Below, piece after piece: positions 17,951 through 27,439 of a stretch of 64,000 bases of DNA; within the stretch, counting starts at the first letter, position 1; every line of letters begins with the position of its first letter. The notes under the pieces were generated by a model. That model had not been told where the DNA came from, searched no databases, and saw only the letters and a program-made list of their open reading frames with translations. The DNA comes from Pullulanibacillus sp. KACC 23026 (GTDB lineage: Bacteria; Bacillota; Bacilli; Bacillales; Sporolactobacillaceae), in NCBI RefSeq assembly GCF_029094525.1, contig NZ_CP119107.1, positions 4,588,001-4,652,000 of the forward strand, written 5' to 3'. Position numbers and translations under genes: made by a program.

Positions 17951-19784
17951 CTTTTTTCACAACCTGTTTCTCCTGTAAATATAATTCCAATTGGGGTCTT
18001 ATTTTATGAAAATGATTCGATTTAACTGCTGCTATTAGTTGTATTCTCCATAAATGTACTTGTTCATTTTCTAATATCATTTGGTCGATCACTCTACAGC
18101 AACGTCGAATTTGATACCGCTCTACAGATTCAGTTATTTCTTCTAACAATTTCTTTGTATTTGGCAACTTCTCTAAATGTTTCTCTAAATTGGCAAGTAT
18201 GCCTAGTCTGTTCCCTAATACTGATATAGTTATACGGACTGTATTTTCTTCCTTCAATAGTTTCTTATAAAGCTTCTTTATACACTTAACATAATCTTTA
18301 TCTCGTTTTTCCCAATCCACCTTTTTAGTGGGCTGATGTTTCCTCTTATAGTTTGGTAAGTTTTCCATAAGCCATTGTTTGTCATGACGGTATAGAAAAA
18401 TATATTGCTTCTTTATTTTTTCTCGTAACGCTTTTCTTGATAAATATGGATTCTTTTTTATTTCATCAAGGATTTCATTCTTATACTGTTGAAGTTGAAA
18501 TTTATTTATTTCATAGCCCGCTTTATTTATTTCTATTTTTTCTGTTAAATACTTTTTCACCGTTATAGAATCAGCACCCAATTTCCTAGCGATTTCCCTC
18601 ATACTAAAGTTTTGTCTAGCTAACTCTTCAAGTTTTGCTTGCCACACTTCTCCAAATGCTTTTTTTCGTCCTATTCTGTATTGATCTCTTACTGAGTTAT
18701 CTGGACCTTTTCTAGCGTAAACAAAACCACAAGAACATCTAAATGTACCTATAGGTAATTTTGTTTTAAAATCCCTAGTAATTTCTACTGTATGAATAAC
18801 TCTTTGTTTATAATGTAATGCAGCTTGATTCAAGCATGGAAATGGTCCAACTCCAAATGGCCCTGCATCAGTTTTAAAATCTATAAGATCATCTACATCT
18901 AATTCTAGGAAATAAAGCATTAACAAGTGTCTAAATGGATGCACATGCCGTTTTAAATTACGAGTAATAACCTTCAGCCAGTTATACTCTTTCTCCATAT
19001 CCAATGCACATTCATGATGCTCTAAAAATCCTTTTGGAAAGGTACTTAGAAAAACTTGATACAATTCTTTTTGCCTTATTCGACTAGAAACTGTAACCAA
19101 ATTCATTTTACGTAGAATAGCCCGATATTTTAGGGTTATTTCCTCACGTGAAATTTGGTTTAATGGCATGGATAATAATTTATAGGCTTGCTTAGCTAGA
19201 TAAATGGATATCTCTTCATAACGATTACCTTCATAGATTGGAGAAAGATTCATTTTATCTATTTCAAAACGAACATATTCAATACGGCTAGTAGTTCCAC
19301 TTTCGTATTTTCGTAGCTGAAGCTCATGATGCGGACAATAATTTATTCCCTGTAACTGATGTTCTCGATGAATATAAGGCTCACCATTTTGATTTAGATC
19401 TTCTTTTACACATTCTACACAATATTGCAAACCATCTTTTTTGCAAATGCTTCCAGCCACCATACCGAGTCTTGTATAAAGACCTTGTCCATCTCCCGCA
19501 ATATCTTGCAAAATTCCTTCTTGACGTTCTTTTGAAAGGAATGACGAATAGTAAGGATAAATTGTATAGTTCGCTAAAATACTTTCAACAGAGTAATTAG
19601 AACCCAATTGTTCAGCTAATTTAGAGAAGTGACTGCCAATCTCCTCACTCGGAATCACCGAACGATTTTTAAATAATTCATCTAACGTGTCTTTGTAATC
19701 TATATTGCCACTATAAAAGTGGTAACGAGCAATTGCTGAATATATCAATTCATTTAGATATGGGTTAGTAAAGAACGGTAGCAT
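17928..19784 (-). CDS. tnsD: TnsD/TniQ target selector for attTn7
   Basis: A 618-aa TniQ-family protein. The N-terminus MLPFFTNPYLNELIYSAIAR is the usual TniQ opening. The zinc site is Cys122, Cys125, Cys150 and His153 (YCVEC, then YCPHH), offset by two from Tn7 TnsD. A second Cys pair occurs at FRCSCGFVY. A helix-turn-helix (FSMREIARKLGADSITVKKYL) precedes a basic C-terminal region that would contact the glmS 3' end. It binds the conserved end of glmS and recruits TnsC. Start ATG 19784 follows AGGAGG. The position next to glmS matches its function. Confidence 0.9.
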   Translation of the reverse strand: MLPFFTNPYLNELIYSAIARYHFYSGNIDYKDTLDELFKNRSVIPSEEIGSHFSKLAEQLGSNYSVESILANYTIYPYYSSFLSKERQEGILQDIAGDGQGLYTRLGMVAGSICKKDGLQYCVECVKEDLNQNGEPYIHREHQLQGINYCPHHELQLRKYESGTTSRIEYVRFEIDKMNLSPIYEGNRYEEISIYLAKQAYKLLSMPLNQISREEITLKYRAILRKMNLVTVSSRIRQKELYQVFLSTFPKGFLEHHECALDMEKEYNWLKVITRNLKRHVHPFRHLLMLYFLELDVDDLIDFKTDAGPFGVGPFPCLNQAALHYKQRVIHTVEITRDFKTKLPIGTFRCSCGFVYARKGPDNSVRDQYRIGRKKAFGEVWQAKLEELARQNFSMREIARKLGADSITVKKYLTEKIEINKAGYEINKFQLQQYKNEILDEIKKNPYLSRKALREKIKKQYIFLYRHDKQWLMENLPNYKRKHQPTKKVDWEKRDKDYVKCIKKLYKKLLKEENTVRITISVLGNRLGILANLEKHLEKLPNTKKLLEEITESVERYQIRRCCRVIDQMILENEQVHLWRIQLIAAVKSNHFHKIRPQLELYLQEKQVVKKDEQTTTG

Positions 19785-19866
19785 CCAAAAGGTCCTCCTA
19801 GTTGTAATCGCCTTACTTCTATAATGTCGATTAAACTAGGTTTTTAGACGCCTCATGACTTAGCTT

Positions 19867-21561
19867 CTAATTTATGTTATAGAATTCTTGTAATGGATCT
19901 TTAATAAACCCTTTTAATTTTAGCAGATCATATGAGTGCTGCTTTTTTTCAACTGCTCTTTCTCTTAATGTTAATAGTGGTAATAATTCTCCTTGTTTTA
20001 GCTTTGGTTCTTTTATTTCTTGCTTTTGTTGGTTCAGAGTAATTGCTCGTTTAATTGAATCTGCTTTTAGCCCATTGAAATTCGCATCGATTGGACTATT
20101 TTCTACAATTTTAGTTATTATTTTCTTAAGGTCATTGACTTGCAAGTTGTTAAAAATACCTAAGGATGCAACCTCAACAGTTAAATTTTCAATAGTATCT
20201 TGTCGTCTATATTCCAAGGTATTTTGTCTTTCTTTCATTGCTTCTTTGATTTTTCCTTCGTACTCTATATTTTGCTTATGGTTGATCATAAGATCATCTA
20301 GATTAATCATAATATCCTCATACTTGTACATTGCTTTTAAGTCGTTTTTACGAATTGCATTGAGCATAGGTTGAAGAATCTTCATATCCTCTTTTGCTGT
20401 CTTTTTCAAAACGTTTGAAGTAATTCTTTCTTCTTCATTTGATTCATCAAATAAAGCACGCTCCTGAGCTAAAATAAACAAATTTACAGCAACTGAAGTT
20501 ATACCCTGACATTCCTCATAAAAAGTCTTTTTCACTTCTTCTGTAAGTTCTGAGCGCTTTTTAAGACATTGTAATTCCCATAAAGTTTCTAAAAAGAAGT
20601 CCCATTCCTCACTATTCTCAGCCATACGATCCCAAATAATTGCTCCATCACTGGCTGCACGGCGAGCTTGTCGGAAATTCCCTTTAAATAGTTGCTGTGC
20701 TTTTGAAGTACCAATTAGTACTGTTGGGATACCTACTGTATTTGATAACGTAACAAAGAAATTCAGCATTTCTTCTTGGTCGTTTTTGGAATGTAAAAGG
20801 TGCTGAATTTCATCGATAACAAGCACACCGATACCGTACATACTCGCTAATGAAGTCATATGTAATAGCATTGTTGATGTTACACGATTCAGATAGCCGT
20901 ATTTTTCTAAGTATCGAGTTCCTAATAAATCATCAATTGCTTTGAAAAAGCTTTTACAAAGTGTTGATAAACTACCATCATATGGACAATCGATTTTTAA
21001 CCAAACAATTTGTGTTCGGTTAAAAGGCTGACCTTCATACGTCTCATGCTTAACGACTTGAGGATACATAAGTAACAATCGTTCAATTGCCGTTGTCTTA
21101 CCGATACCAGAGATACCAATAATAGATAAACTATCTGCTGTAGAACGAATATAATTCAAGCGCTCATCAATGTATTTATGGGAATCTTCTTCTTCGCGCA
21201 ATTTATGTAATTCTCGAATACGTTCTAAAAACGTTTTATCTAAAGGATTTCGAGCTAAGTAACCTCTACGAATGAGAGTGGATAGTCTCCGTTCTACATC
21301 AAAGTGAATTGGCAGAGGCTGAATAAAATTTTTTATGCGTTTCAGCACGTGATATCGGATATTTTTTTCACTTTGCTTTTCTTGCAGTGTAATTCGTGGT
21401 GTTACCAAGAATCGCTCTAACACATTATCTTCATCGAAAATTGGCGGTAGAGCTTCAATGAATGGATTTTTACTATACTCTGATAAAGCTTGTTCCTTAT
21501 ATGTTGCCCCCTCAAAATCACCTTTAAGGACAAGATTATTGGTCTTTTCCAAACTTCTCAT
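19867..21561 (-). CDS. tnsC: TnsC AAA+ ATPase, transposition regulator
   Basis: A 564-aa AAA+ ATPase from ATG 21561. Walker A GISGIGKT is at about 149-156 and Walker B VLVIDEIQHL at about 245-254, followed by sensor-type segments (VLIGTSKAQQLF). TnsC links the target selectors TnsD and TnsE to the TnsAB transposase and gives target immunity. A longer frame from 21645 overlaps tnsB by 110 bases; ATG 21561 has GGAAGAAG upstream and leaves a 26-base overlap, so it is preferred. Confidence 0.92.
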   Translation of the reverse strand: MRSLEKTNNLVLKGDFEGATYKEQALSEYSKNPFIEALPPIFDEDNVLERFLVTPRITLQEKQSEKNIRYHVLKRIKNFIQPLPIHFDVERRLSTLIRRGYLARNPLDKTFLERIRELHKLREEEDSHKYIDERLNYIRSTADSLSIIGISGIGKTTAIERLLLMYPQVVKHETYEGQPFNRTQIVWLKIDCPYDGSLSTLCKSFFKAIDDLLGTRYLEKYGYLNRVTSTMLLHMTSLASMYGIGVLVIDEIQHLLHSKNDQEEMLNFFVTLSNTVGIPTVLIGTSKAQQLFKGNFRQARRAASDGAIIWDRMAENSEEWDFFLETLWELQCLKKRSELTEEVKKTFYEECQGITSVAVNLFILAQERALFDESNEEERITSNVLKKTAKEDMKILQPMLNAIRKNDLKAMYKYEDIMINLDDLMINHKQNIEYEGKIKEAMKERQNTLEYRRQDTIENLTVEVASLGIFNNLQVNDLKKIITKIVENSPIDANFNGLKADSIKRAITLNQQKQEIKEPKLKQGELLPLLTLRERAVEKKQHSYDLLKLKGFIKDPLQEFYNIN

Positions 21562-23692
21562 CTCGCTTCTTCCGTAATTTATCCAATAAGCGTGAGTTTG
21601 ACTTTTGAGTATCTGATGGTGCAACTTCTTTTTTTGTGAGTTCAATTACTTGTGCAGGTTGTATTTTTGGTTTCTCAGCTATATCAAACATTTCTTCTTC
21701 CCTATTTATCAGCTTTTCTGCTTTTCTATTCACTCGAATATCTTTTAGCTTCTCAGACTTACTAATTGGCTCAACTGATGCTTCTTTTTTCTGTTTGACC
21801 GCTTGCTTAATAATTGATTCTATTGCAGCATCTGAATTGACTGTACTTTCAACTTGCTTAATAGCTTCCTGCTTTTTTGTTTCTTGTAACAGCTGCTGAT
21901 AAAACTCGATTTCCTCTAAAGAATCTCCACTATATTGCTCACTTGTATCTAACAAATAACATGTATCAAAATTTTGTCCGTCTTTATGCGGAACATAGAT
22001 TCGATACATCGAACGAGGATCATACAATACCTCAATACTTTGGTTTTTCATCTTTAAATACCATTGCTCAGTTAGTGCCTTATCAGAGCCGTATGCTAAC
22101 CCTTTAAACTTAATACCTGCTCTTGTGATACGTGCTTTACCCTTAGGCAATAAATTTAATCGCAATATATCTTGATTACTTACTGTTTGAAGACGACCCT
22201 TTTTATTAGCAATGCCCCAATTCCATAAATTAATTGGGGTTGCTGTTAATTGATCTGCAATCATTTCTTTTTCCAGTGAATACTTTTCAATGATTTTCTG
22301 ATTATGATGTAGCACAAGGTGTATAACGATTTTAGTAAACTCCTCTAAGTTTAAACTAGCATCTAAGCGATAATCTCGGTCGCCTCGCTCACGATATTCT
22401 TTTTGAATAGCACCCGGAGCTTTTCGTTTTATTTTGCCATTGATTGTACGGAATTGTCGCTCAATAATTCCTTTTAAATCGCCTCGATATGGAGACGTAT
22501 TTTCGATTTTCACATTAAAATTATTGATTAATCTTTCTACGGAATAGCCTTCAAATTCACCTCTGTCCGCAATAATAATCTCTGGCAAGTGATGCGAAGG
22601 CCACTGTGATTCATCTATTTCTATACCATATGTCGCACAAAACGTTACTTTATCCGCTACCATATTGTCTAAAGCCATCATGGCACCTATCCATGAAGGA
22701 CCTTCCAAACCAATATAAACACCTGTAATCAAGCGTGAATATACATCAATTACTCCATAAACAACTGGGCGTCCTATAATTAAATTCCGATTAAATGAAC
22801 TTACCAAGTATACGTCAGCAATCGTTGCATCAATCTGAAATCGTGTTCCTGGTCCATCTGTTTCTAAAGCTGAATGACTTAATATTGGTCGATGATTTAA
22901 TTCGAACTCTTTTTGGCTATTGCGCAACTGAAAATCAAGTTTTGGGTCCTCTAATTTCTTGAACCAGTAGTAAAACTGATGATATGTAGGAATTCTAGAA
23001 TCATCCCAAATCTTATATTTAATCTGGTTACCCTCATAATATTTGTCTGAGTAAAATTCTCTTAACATATATTCATAGGTATTGGTTAAAGATAACTGCT
23101 CCTTTTTGCGATAATATTTTTTCACTACATAATCAAACTGCTTTTTCACATCTTCCGTAATGTTAATTCCTTGCTCTGTTGACGTATACAACCTAGGACG
23201 TCCAACTTTAGAGTTCGTCGATAATTGTCTTTCCTTACCTTTTCCACCTGAATACATATAATCAGGAAGAAGTGCGTTCTTATTTAAACCACGCTGCCAA
23301 AAGCGAGTAAAAATCCGTTTTACCTTAATTTTAGCGATGCTGTTCTGCCGTGCAATTTGTTCAAATATCGCATCCCGTTCTTTTTTGTTAAGCAACTCAT
23401 CCTTAAATGTGTTCCAACCTTCAGAAACAATTTGCCAGTCCTCATCACGCTTTTGAATTTGCTTTTCTGTTAAATCCGTATCTACATAACTTTTCAAATA
23501 TGGATCAGGGATTGGTATAAGCAAACCAGTCTGAACTTCAATTTCTAAATCTGACAAAATAGATTTCTTAGGCATCGATGTATCTCCGTATAGGTCAACA
23601 AGATAGGCAATTGATTCTTCAATAGTGATAACACGAATTAGATTTTTTTCCTCTTTATCTATATATTGATAAACTTGATTGTAAAAAATCAT
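21536..23692 (-). CDS. tnsB: TnsB DDE transposase
   Basis: A 718-aa Mu/retroviral-type integrase. The catalytic triad reads as Asp288 (FQIDAT), Asp376 (IIIADRGEF) and Glu411 (IIERQF); spacings of 88 and 35 equal those of Tn7 TnsB. N-terminal helix-turn-helix regions (about 100-250) would bind the 20-bp end repeats. The basic C-terminal tail (about 640-718) is rich in Lys, Glu and Gln and is the part that contacts TnsC in Tn7. TnsB cuts 3' ends and joins them. It overlaps tnsA by 4 bases (ATGA). Confidence 0.95.
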   Translation of the reverse strand: MIFYNQVYQYIDKEEKNLIRVITIEESIAYLVDLYGDTSMPKKSILSDLEIEVQTGLLIPIPDPYLKSYVDTDLTEKQIQKRDEDWQIVSEGWNTFKDELLNKKERDAIFEQIARQNSIAKIKVKRIFTRFWQRGLNKNALLPDYMYSGGKGKERQLSTNSKVGRPRLYTSTEQGINITEDVKKQFDYVVKKYYRKKEQLSLTNTYEYMLREFYSDKYYEGNQIKYKIWDDSRIPTYHQFYYWFKKLEDPKLDFQLRNSQKEFELNHRPILSHSALETDGPGTRFQIDATIADVYLVSSFNRNLIIGRPVVYGVIDVYSRLITGVYIGLEGPSWIGAMMALDNMVADKVTFCATYGIEIDESQWPSHHLPEIIIADRGEFEGYSVERLINNFNVKIENTSPYRGDLKGIIERQFRTINGKIKRKAPGAIQKEYRERGDRDYRLDASLNLEEFTKIVIHLVLHHNQKIIEKYSLEKEMIADQLTATPINLWNWGIANKKGRLQTVSNQDILRLNLLPKGKARITRAGIKFKGLAYGSDKALTEQWYLKMKNQSIEVLYDPRSMYRIYVPHKDGQNFDTCYLLDTSEQYSGDSLEEIEFYQQLLQETKKQEAIKQVESTVNSDAAIESIIKQAVKQKKEASVEPISKSEKLKDIRVNRKAEKLINREEEMFDIAEKPKIQPAQVIELTKKEVAPSDTQKSNSRLLDKLRKKRDEKFGKDQ

Positions 23693-24525
23693 ATCGCTCT
23701 CACCTTAATAGAAAAGTCTTTTCGCACTGCTTTAATTTGTTGAATTTTATTTAAAACTAATTTATCTAGTAGATCCACTTCAATTGCTTTCGTTGCGATT
23801 AAATGCTTGAATAGCGAAAGACCACAACCGATAACCATCCCAAAATCTAATTCAAATCCTTTAGCGAGATGTTTAACTGTTTTATCCTCGGCCAACAATT
23901 TACTAATAAAATAAGTACTCATATCTTCTATATCGCTTGCTGTCACTTCTTCAAATCCTTCAATAGTAGAGAGATCCCAATAGCCATGAAAAAAAGCAAT
24001 ATTATGTGCCATTTCCTTGGGTATTTCTAACTCTGTGACAATTCCCCAATTTATATCTTGTCTTTCCCAATAAACACGTTCAATTTCAAACTTCTCCAGT
24101 GTACGCTCATTCATTAATTCATCTTTGTACTTCAAAGTTCGAGCTAAATATTGATGTTGCTGATTATTAATTGTTACTAGAAAATCAGTTGTCATCACAA
24201 TTGGCTCACCTGTTTTAGGATCAGTTGGGTGCCTAATACCTAGTTCATCTGCAATGACAATCGTTTCCTCAATCGGCAATAATGGGAATTGTTCACGTAT
24301 ATCAATTACAGCATCGGAGTATTCCAGTAAATAAAAATAGTTTCGTTCCAAGTCTGAGAGGAATTCGAATTGTCTTGGTATTTTTAAGCCTTTTAATCGA
24401 GTTGCTCGTCCTAAAGAAGGTACATCTTGTATCGTAATCCATGGTTTGTAATCAACCCCTATCCCTTGTCCACGACCATCTTTAAGCCTTTTATCAATAG
24501 ATAATGAACGTTTGCGTTTAGACAT
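23689..24525 (-). CDS. tnsA: TnsA endonuclease-like transposase subunit
   Basis: A 278-aa type II restriction-fold nuclease that cuts the 5' transposon ends so that Tn7 moves by cut-and-paste. Catalytic candidates are Glu60 (SDLERNYF), Asp114 (MTTDFLV) and Lys132 (ARTLKYKDE), matching Tn7 TnsA Glu63, Asp114 and Lys132. The N-terminal GIGVDYKPWI and FLSDLERNYFYLLEY segments are family-typical. It is followed by tnsB with a 4-base overlap and preceded by the cyclase-like gene 23 bases upstream. Confidence 0.95.
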   Translation of the reverse strand: MSKRKRSLSIDKRLKDGRGQGIGVDYKPWITIQDVPSLGRATRLKGLKIPRQFEFLSDLERNYFYLLEYSDAVIDIREQFPLLPIEETIVIADELGIRHPTDPKTGEPIVMTTDFLVTINNQQHQYLARTLKYKDELMNERTLEKFEIERVYWERQDINWGIVTELEIPKEMAHNIAFFHGYWDLSTIEGFEEVTASDIEDMSTYFISKLLAEDKTVKHLAKGFELDFGMVIGCGLSLFKHLIATKAIEVDLLDKLVLNKIQQIKAVRKDFSIKVRAI

Positions 24526-24548
24526 AAGAACCCTCCAAATTGGTTTTC

Positions 24549-25391
24549 TTAAAAATTAACTAAACCATTTTCAACAATTCTAGAAAAATCACGTGGCAGT
24601 ATGCCCTCAATATTTAGTTCTAATTGTTGTATACCAATTGGTTCAAAGTATTGTTCACAGTAGTAATTGTGATATTGTGCTACCCACTCATATTTAGCAT
24701 AAAGCTTTGCTTCATTGCTAAATTGTTTTAACTTTTCTTCAACAATTACTTTATGTTTTTTTAATTGTTCAACATAGATATCCAAATCCTCTTCACTTCT
24801 ATCACTACAATTAAAGTTTTCATGCAAGCCATATAAATAGTTAATAAAACAACTTCCATCACCGTCTTTTAATAAATGAGAAAACTGTGGCGCTAACGTT
24901 AGTGGTGAATAATAATTTAGATGTTTAACTACCATTTTAACCATGTTGTCACTTAAAATAATTCTAGGATTACTTGCTTTATTGCATTCTAGATCGTGTG
25001 CTTCGATTAACGCTGGTCCATATGCAAAATCATCATCACCATAATAATCTCCTAAAGCTATACCACCACGTAAGAAATACCCATTTAACGTCATCTCTAA
25101 TTGATAATCGATAAACGACATAAACAAACTTCCTGATTGTCCTCCGCCATCTTGAAACTTTGGATATGCTAAAATGACATTGTCAGTAAATGTTTTAAAA
25201 TGACCATATGGGTTCATCTCTCTCATTGACGCATATTGTTTTGTAAGAATTTTATGAAGATCTTTAAGTAACTGATTTCCAAACTGTAGGTTAGGTGTGT
25301 TTATAATTAAACTTGAAAAACCTAAAATATCAGTAAAACAAACTATCGATTCTAATAGCCTGGGGGTTTGGGGATTATATTTAGGCAACAT
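24549..25391 (-). CDS. Class III nucleotide-cyclase-like protein leading the tns operon
   Basis: A 280-aa soluble protein with a class III adenylate/guanylate cyclase-like core: CFTDILGFSSLI carries the first metal Asp, HFKTFTDNVILAYPKF the second, and FLRGGIALGDYYGDDDFAYGPALIEAHDLE follows the family's RxGIxxGxxxxG pattern. The C-terminal 110 residues are helical. Pycsar cyclases of phage defence use this fold, but no effector gene lies beside it. ATG 25391 has AGGTGG upstream; an earlier ATG at 25448 lies in the transposon-end hairpin and is rejected. It is co-directional with tnsA, so a role in transposition control or defence is open. Product nucleotide unknown. Confidence 0.6.
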   Translation of the reverse strand: MLPKYNPQTPRLLESIVCFTDILGFSSLIINTPNLQFGNQLLKDLHKILTKQYASMREMNPYGHFKTFTDNVILAYPKFQDGGGQSGSLFMSFIDYQLEMTLNGYFLRGGIALGDYYGDDDFAYGPALIEAHDLECNKASNPRIILSDNMVKMVVKHLNYYSPLTLAPQFSHLLKDGDGSCFINYLYGLHENFNCSDRSEEDLDIYVEQLKKHKVIVEEKLKQFSNEAKLYAKYEWVAQYHNYYCEQYFEPIGIQQLELNIEGILPRDFSRIVENGLVNF

Positions 25392-25417
25392 TCTGATTCC
25401 ACCTTTTTCAAATAATA

Positions 25418-25461
25418 AAAAATAACCTCTTATGGATATCATAGCCATAGAGGTTATTTTT
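25418..25461 (-). terminator. Hairpin terminator or attenuator inside the right end
   Basis: A stem of about 17 bp with one bulge: AAAAATAACCTCT-TATGG (25418-25435) against CCATAGAGGTTATTTTT (25445-25461). On the minus strand T-runs follow it. It separates glmS readthrough, and any promoter in the right end, from the cyclase-tns genes. Confidence 0.7.
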
Positions 25462-25546
25462 AATCAATCTTTTTTATAAATAATCAATCTTTATTTCAAA
25501 TGATCGAACTTTGTTTTAAATGATCAATCTTTTTTTCAAAGCAACA
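25461..25546 (-). repeat. Transposon right end with four abutting TnsB-type sites
   Basis: Four 20-bp repeats lie head to tail at 25461-25480, 25481-25500, 25501-25520 and 25521-25540, each of the form TRATCRAWCTTTNTTTYAAA on the plus strand, then GCAACA at the end. They are inverted relative to the left end. TTGAAA and TATAAA spaced by 15 bases on the minus strand inside the repeats could form the tns promoter, which TnsB would then repress. Confidence 0.85.
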
Positions 25547-25551
25547 CAATT
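25547..25551. repeat. Target-site duplication CAATT, right copy; attTn7 junction
   Basis: The second CAATT. Twenty bases separate it from the glmS stop codon (25572-25574), so the element end is 25 bp from the stop, the standard Tn7 insertion distance. The TnsD recognition site would lie in the glmS codons from 25572 upward. Confidence 0.9.
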
Positions 25552-25571
25552 TTCTTTTTATCTATCTAAGC

Positions 25572-27374
25572 TTATTCAACCGTCACGGATTTGGCCAAGT
25601 TGCGTGGCTTATCAACATCACAGCCGCGATGTAAGGCGGTGTAGTAAGCCAGGAGCTGTAATGGGATGACGGAAACAAGTGGTGTGAGTAAATCGTTAAC
25701 TTCGGGCAATACAAGCTGATCATCTTCTGATTCGAGACCTTCCATGCTGACAATGAGGGCTTTAGCTCCGCGGGCAACGACTTCTTTCACGTTGCTGCGG
25801 ATGGCTCCATTAACATGAGATTGTGTGGCAATCGCAATAACCGGTGTATCCTTTTCAATTAAAGCGATCGTTCCATGTTTTAATTCCCCGCCGGCAAAGC
25901 CTTCCGCTTGCACATAGGAAATTTCCTTTAATTTAAGAGCCGCCTCTAAGCAGACATAATAGTCAACCGCTCTTCCGATGTAGAAGGCATTTCGAGTCGT
26001 TTGAAGATAATTGGTTGCTAGGGCTTCGATCTTTTCTTTCTCGTCCACAAGAGTTTGCATGGCGTTCGCCACAATGCTTAATTCTTGTGTCAGATCCATC
26101 TTGACCTCGAGTCCTCGCTCAACAGCGGCATCGGCTGCCGTAATAGCAAGTACCGCAATTTGCGCTGTATAAGCCTTTGTCGAGGCTACGGCAATCTCTG
26201 GACCTGCATAAAGAAGTAAAGTATGATCGGCTTCACGGGATAAGGTTGAGCCTGGCACGTTTGTTACAGTTAGCGTCTTAAAGCCAAGCTTTTTAACATG
26301 AACAAGCACTGCACGACTGTCGGCCGTTTCTCCGCTTTGAGAAATAAAGATGAACAGCGGCTTTTTCGAAACCAATGGCATATTATAAGAAAATTCACTT
26401 GCAATATGCACTTCTGTTGGAATACCGGCAATGTGTTCAAATAATTGCTTACCAACAAGACCTGCATGGTAGCTTGTTCCCGCTGCAATGATATAAAGAC
26501 GATCGGCTTCCTTAATGGCTTGACGAACAGAATCTTCTACCTTTATCACGCCATCTTCATCGCGGTACTCCGAAATAATACGGCGGACAACGGCTGGCTG
26601 TTCATCGATTTCTTTCAGCATATAGTTCGGATAAGTGCCCTTTTCAATGTCCGAAGCATCGAGCTCTGCCGTAAATGGCTTGCGTTCAACAACGGTGCCG
26701 TCAAGCTTCTTAATTCTGCAGAAATCGCGCGTGACAAGAACAATTTCCTGGTCCATTAATTCAACGAACTGATTCGTCACCTGAAGCATGGCCATGGCAT
26801 CACTTGCGACAACATTAAAGCCTTCACCTAGACCGACTAGCAGTGGGCTTTTATTCTTACCGACATAAATCACATCAGAGTTGTCAGCATCTAACATAGC
26901 AATCGCATAAGAGCCGTGAAGCTGCTCTAAAGTAGAGCGGAAAGCCTCTTCCACGCTTTTGCCGCCTTGGACCTTCTTCTCAATGAGCTTTACAACCACT
27001 TCGGTATCCGTTTCGCTCACAAAATCGACATCTGAAAGCTCTGCCTTCTTTAATTGTTCATAGTTTTCAATAACCCCATTATGAACTAAAGTAAACCGCT
27101 CAGAGGCGCTTTGGTGAGGATGTGCATTCAAACGGCTTGGTTCACCGTGTGTTGCCCATCGCGTATGACCGATCCCAATGGTTCCATTAGCTGTTTCATC
27201 CAGAAGCTCTTCCAATGCAGCGATACGGCCTTTTTCCTTAAACACGTGTACACCATTCGTATTTAATAAAGCAATCCCTGCTGAGTCATAGCCGCGATAT
27301 TCTAATTTTCGAAGCCCTTCAATTAAAATCTCAGTTGCATTTCTTTGCCCAATATATCCTACGATACCGCACAT
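25572..27374 (-). CDS. glmS: Glutamine-fructose-6-phosphate aminotransferase
   Basis: A 600-aa cytoplasmic enzyme making glucosamine-6-phosphate from fructose-6-phosphate and glutamine, the entry to peptidoglycan amino sugars. Cys2 of MCGIVGYIG is the glutaminase nucleophile; TRWATHG and HNGVIENY follow. Two SIS sugar-isomerase domains carry [13 protein letters not shown] and the C-terminal LAKSVTVE. Its 3' end is the attTn7 target of the adjacent transposon. Expression is set by the glmS ribozyme in its leader. Start ATG 27374 with AGGGGGA. Confidence 0.97.
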   Translation of the reverse strand: MCGIVGYIGQRNATEILIEGLRKLEYRGYDSAGIALLNTNGVHVFKEKGRIAALEELLDETANGTIGIGHTRWATHGEPSRLNAHPHQSASERFTLVHNGVIENYEQLKKAELSDVDFVSETDTEVVVKLIEKKVQGGKSVEEAFRSTLEQLHGSYAIAMLDADNSDVIYVGKNKSPLLVGLGEGFNVVASDAMAMLQVTNQFVELMDQEIVLVTRDFCRIKKLDGTVVERKPFTAELDASDIEKGTYPNYMLKEIDEQPAVVRRIISEYRDEDGVIKVEDSVRQAIKEADRLYIIAAGTSYHAGLVGKQLFEHIAGIPTEVHIASEFSYNMPLVSKKPLFIFISQSGETADSRAVLVHVKKLGFKTLTVTNVPGSTLSREADHTLLLYAGPEIAVASTKAYTAQIAVLAITAADAAVERGLEVKMDLTQELSIVANAMQTLVDEKEKIEALATNYLQTTRNAFYIGRAVDYYVCLEAALKLKEISYVQAEGFAGGELKHGTIALIEKDTPVIAIATQSHVNGAIRSNVKEVVARGAKALIVSMEGLESEDDQLVLPEVNDLLTPLVSVIPLQLLAYYTALHRGCDVDKPRNLAKSVTVE

Positions 27375-27392
27375 TTGGTCTTCCCCCTAATC

Positions 27393-27428
27393 ATGTAGGG
27401 TAAGAACCGTGGGGGCTTCTTACCCCAC
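27393..27428 (-). promoter_or_regulatory. Hairpin between glmS ribozyme and glmS start
   Basis: GTGGGGTAAGAA and TTCTTACCCTAC pair (on the minus strand) around GCCCCCACGG, ending about 10 bases before the glmS ribosome site. No T-run follows, so it is not a terminator. It may stabilise the cleaved or uncleaved mRNA or affect ribosome access. Confidence 0.5.
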
Positions 27429-27439
27429 TTGTTTTATAA

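Larger units (their letters stand above)
10315..25546. mobile_element. Tn7-like transposon inserted downstream of glmS
   Basis: The 15,232-bp element starts with TGTAGCTTTGG (left) and ends with the inverted TGTTGCTTTGA (right), is flanked by CAATT on both sides, and sits 25 bp downstream of the glmS stop codon, the classic attTn7 position. It carries tnsA, tnsB, tnsC, tnsD and an interrupted tnsE, transcribed from the glmS-proximal right end as in Tn7. Cargo: a cyclase-like gene before tnsA and a four-gene methylase/HNH/receiver/kinase operon near the left end. Ends and duplication are seen directly; mobility today is uncertain. Confidence 0.95.

Noticed and set aside
24549-25391. Complete Pycsar defence system
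   Set aside because: Only a cyclase-like gene is present; no TIR or transmembrane effector lies next to it, so the full system is not supported.
25461-25540. Four regular 20-bp repeats that could be taken for a small CRISPR array
   Set aside because: The units abut with no spacers, are degenerate, lie at the transposon end and match inverted copies at the other end; they are TnsB-type binding sites.
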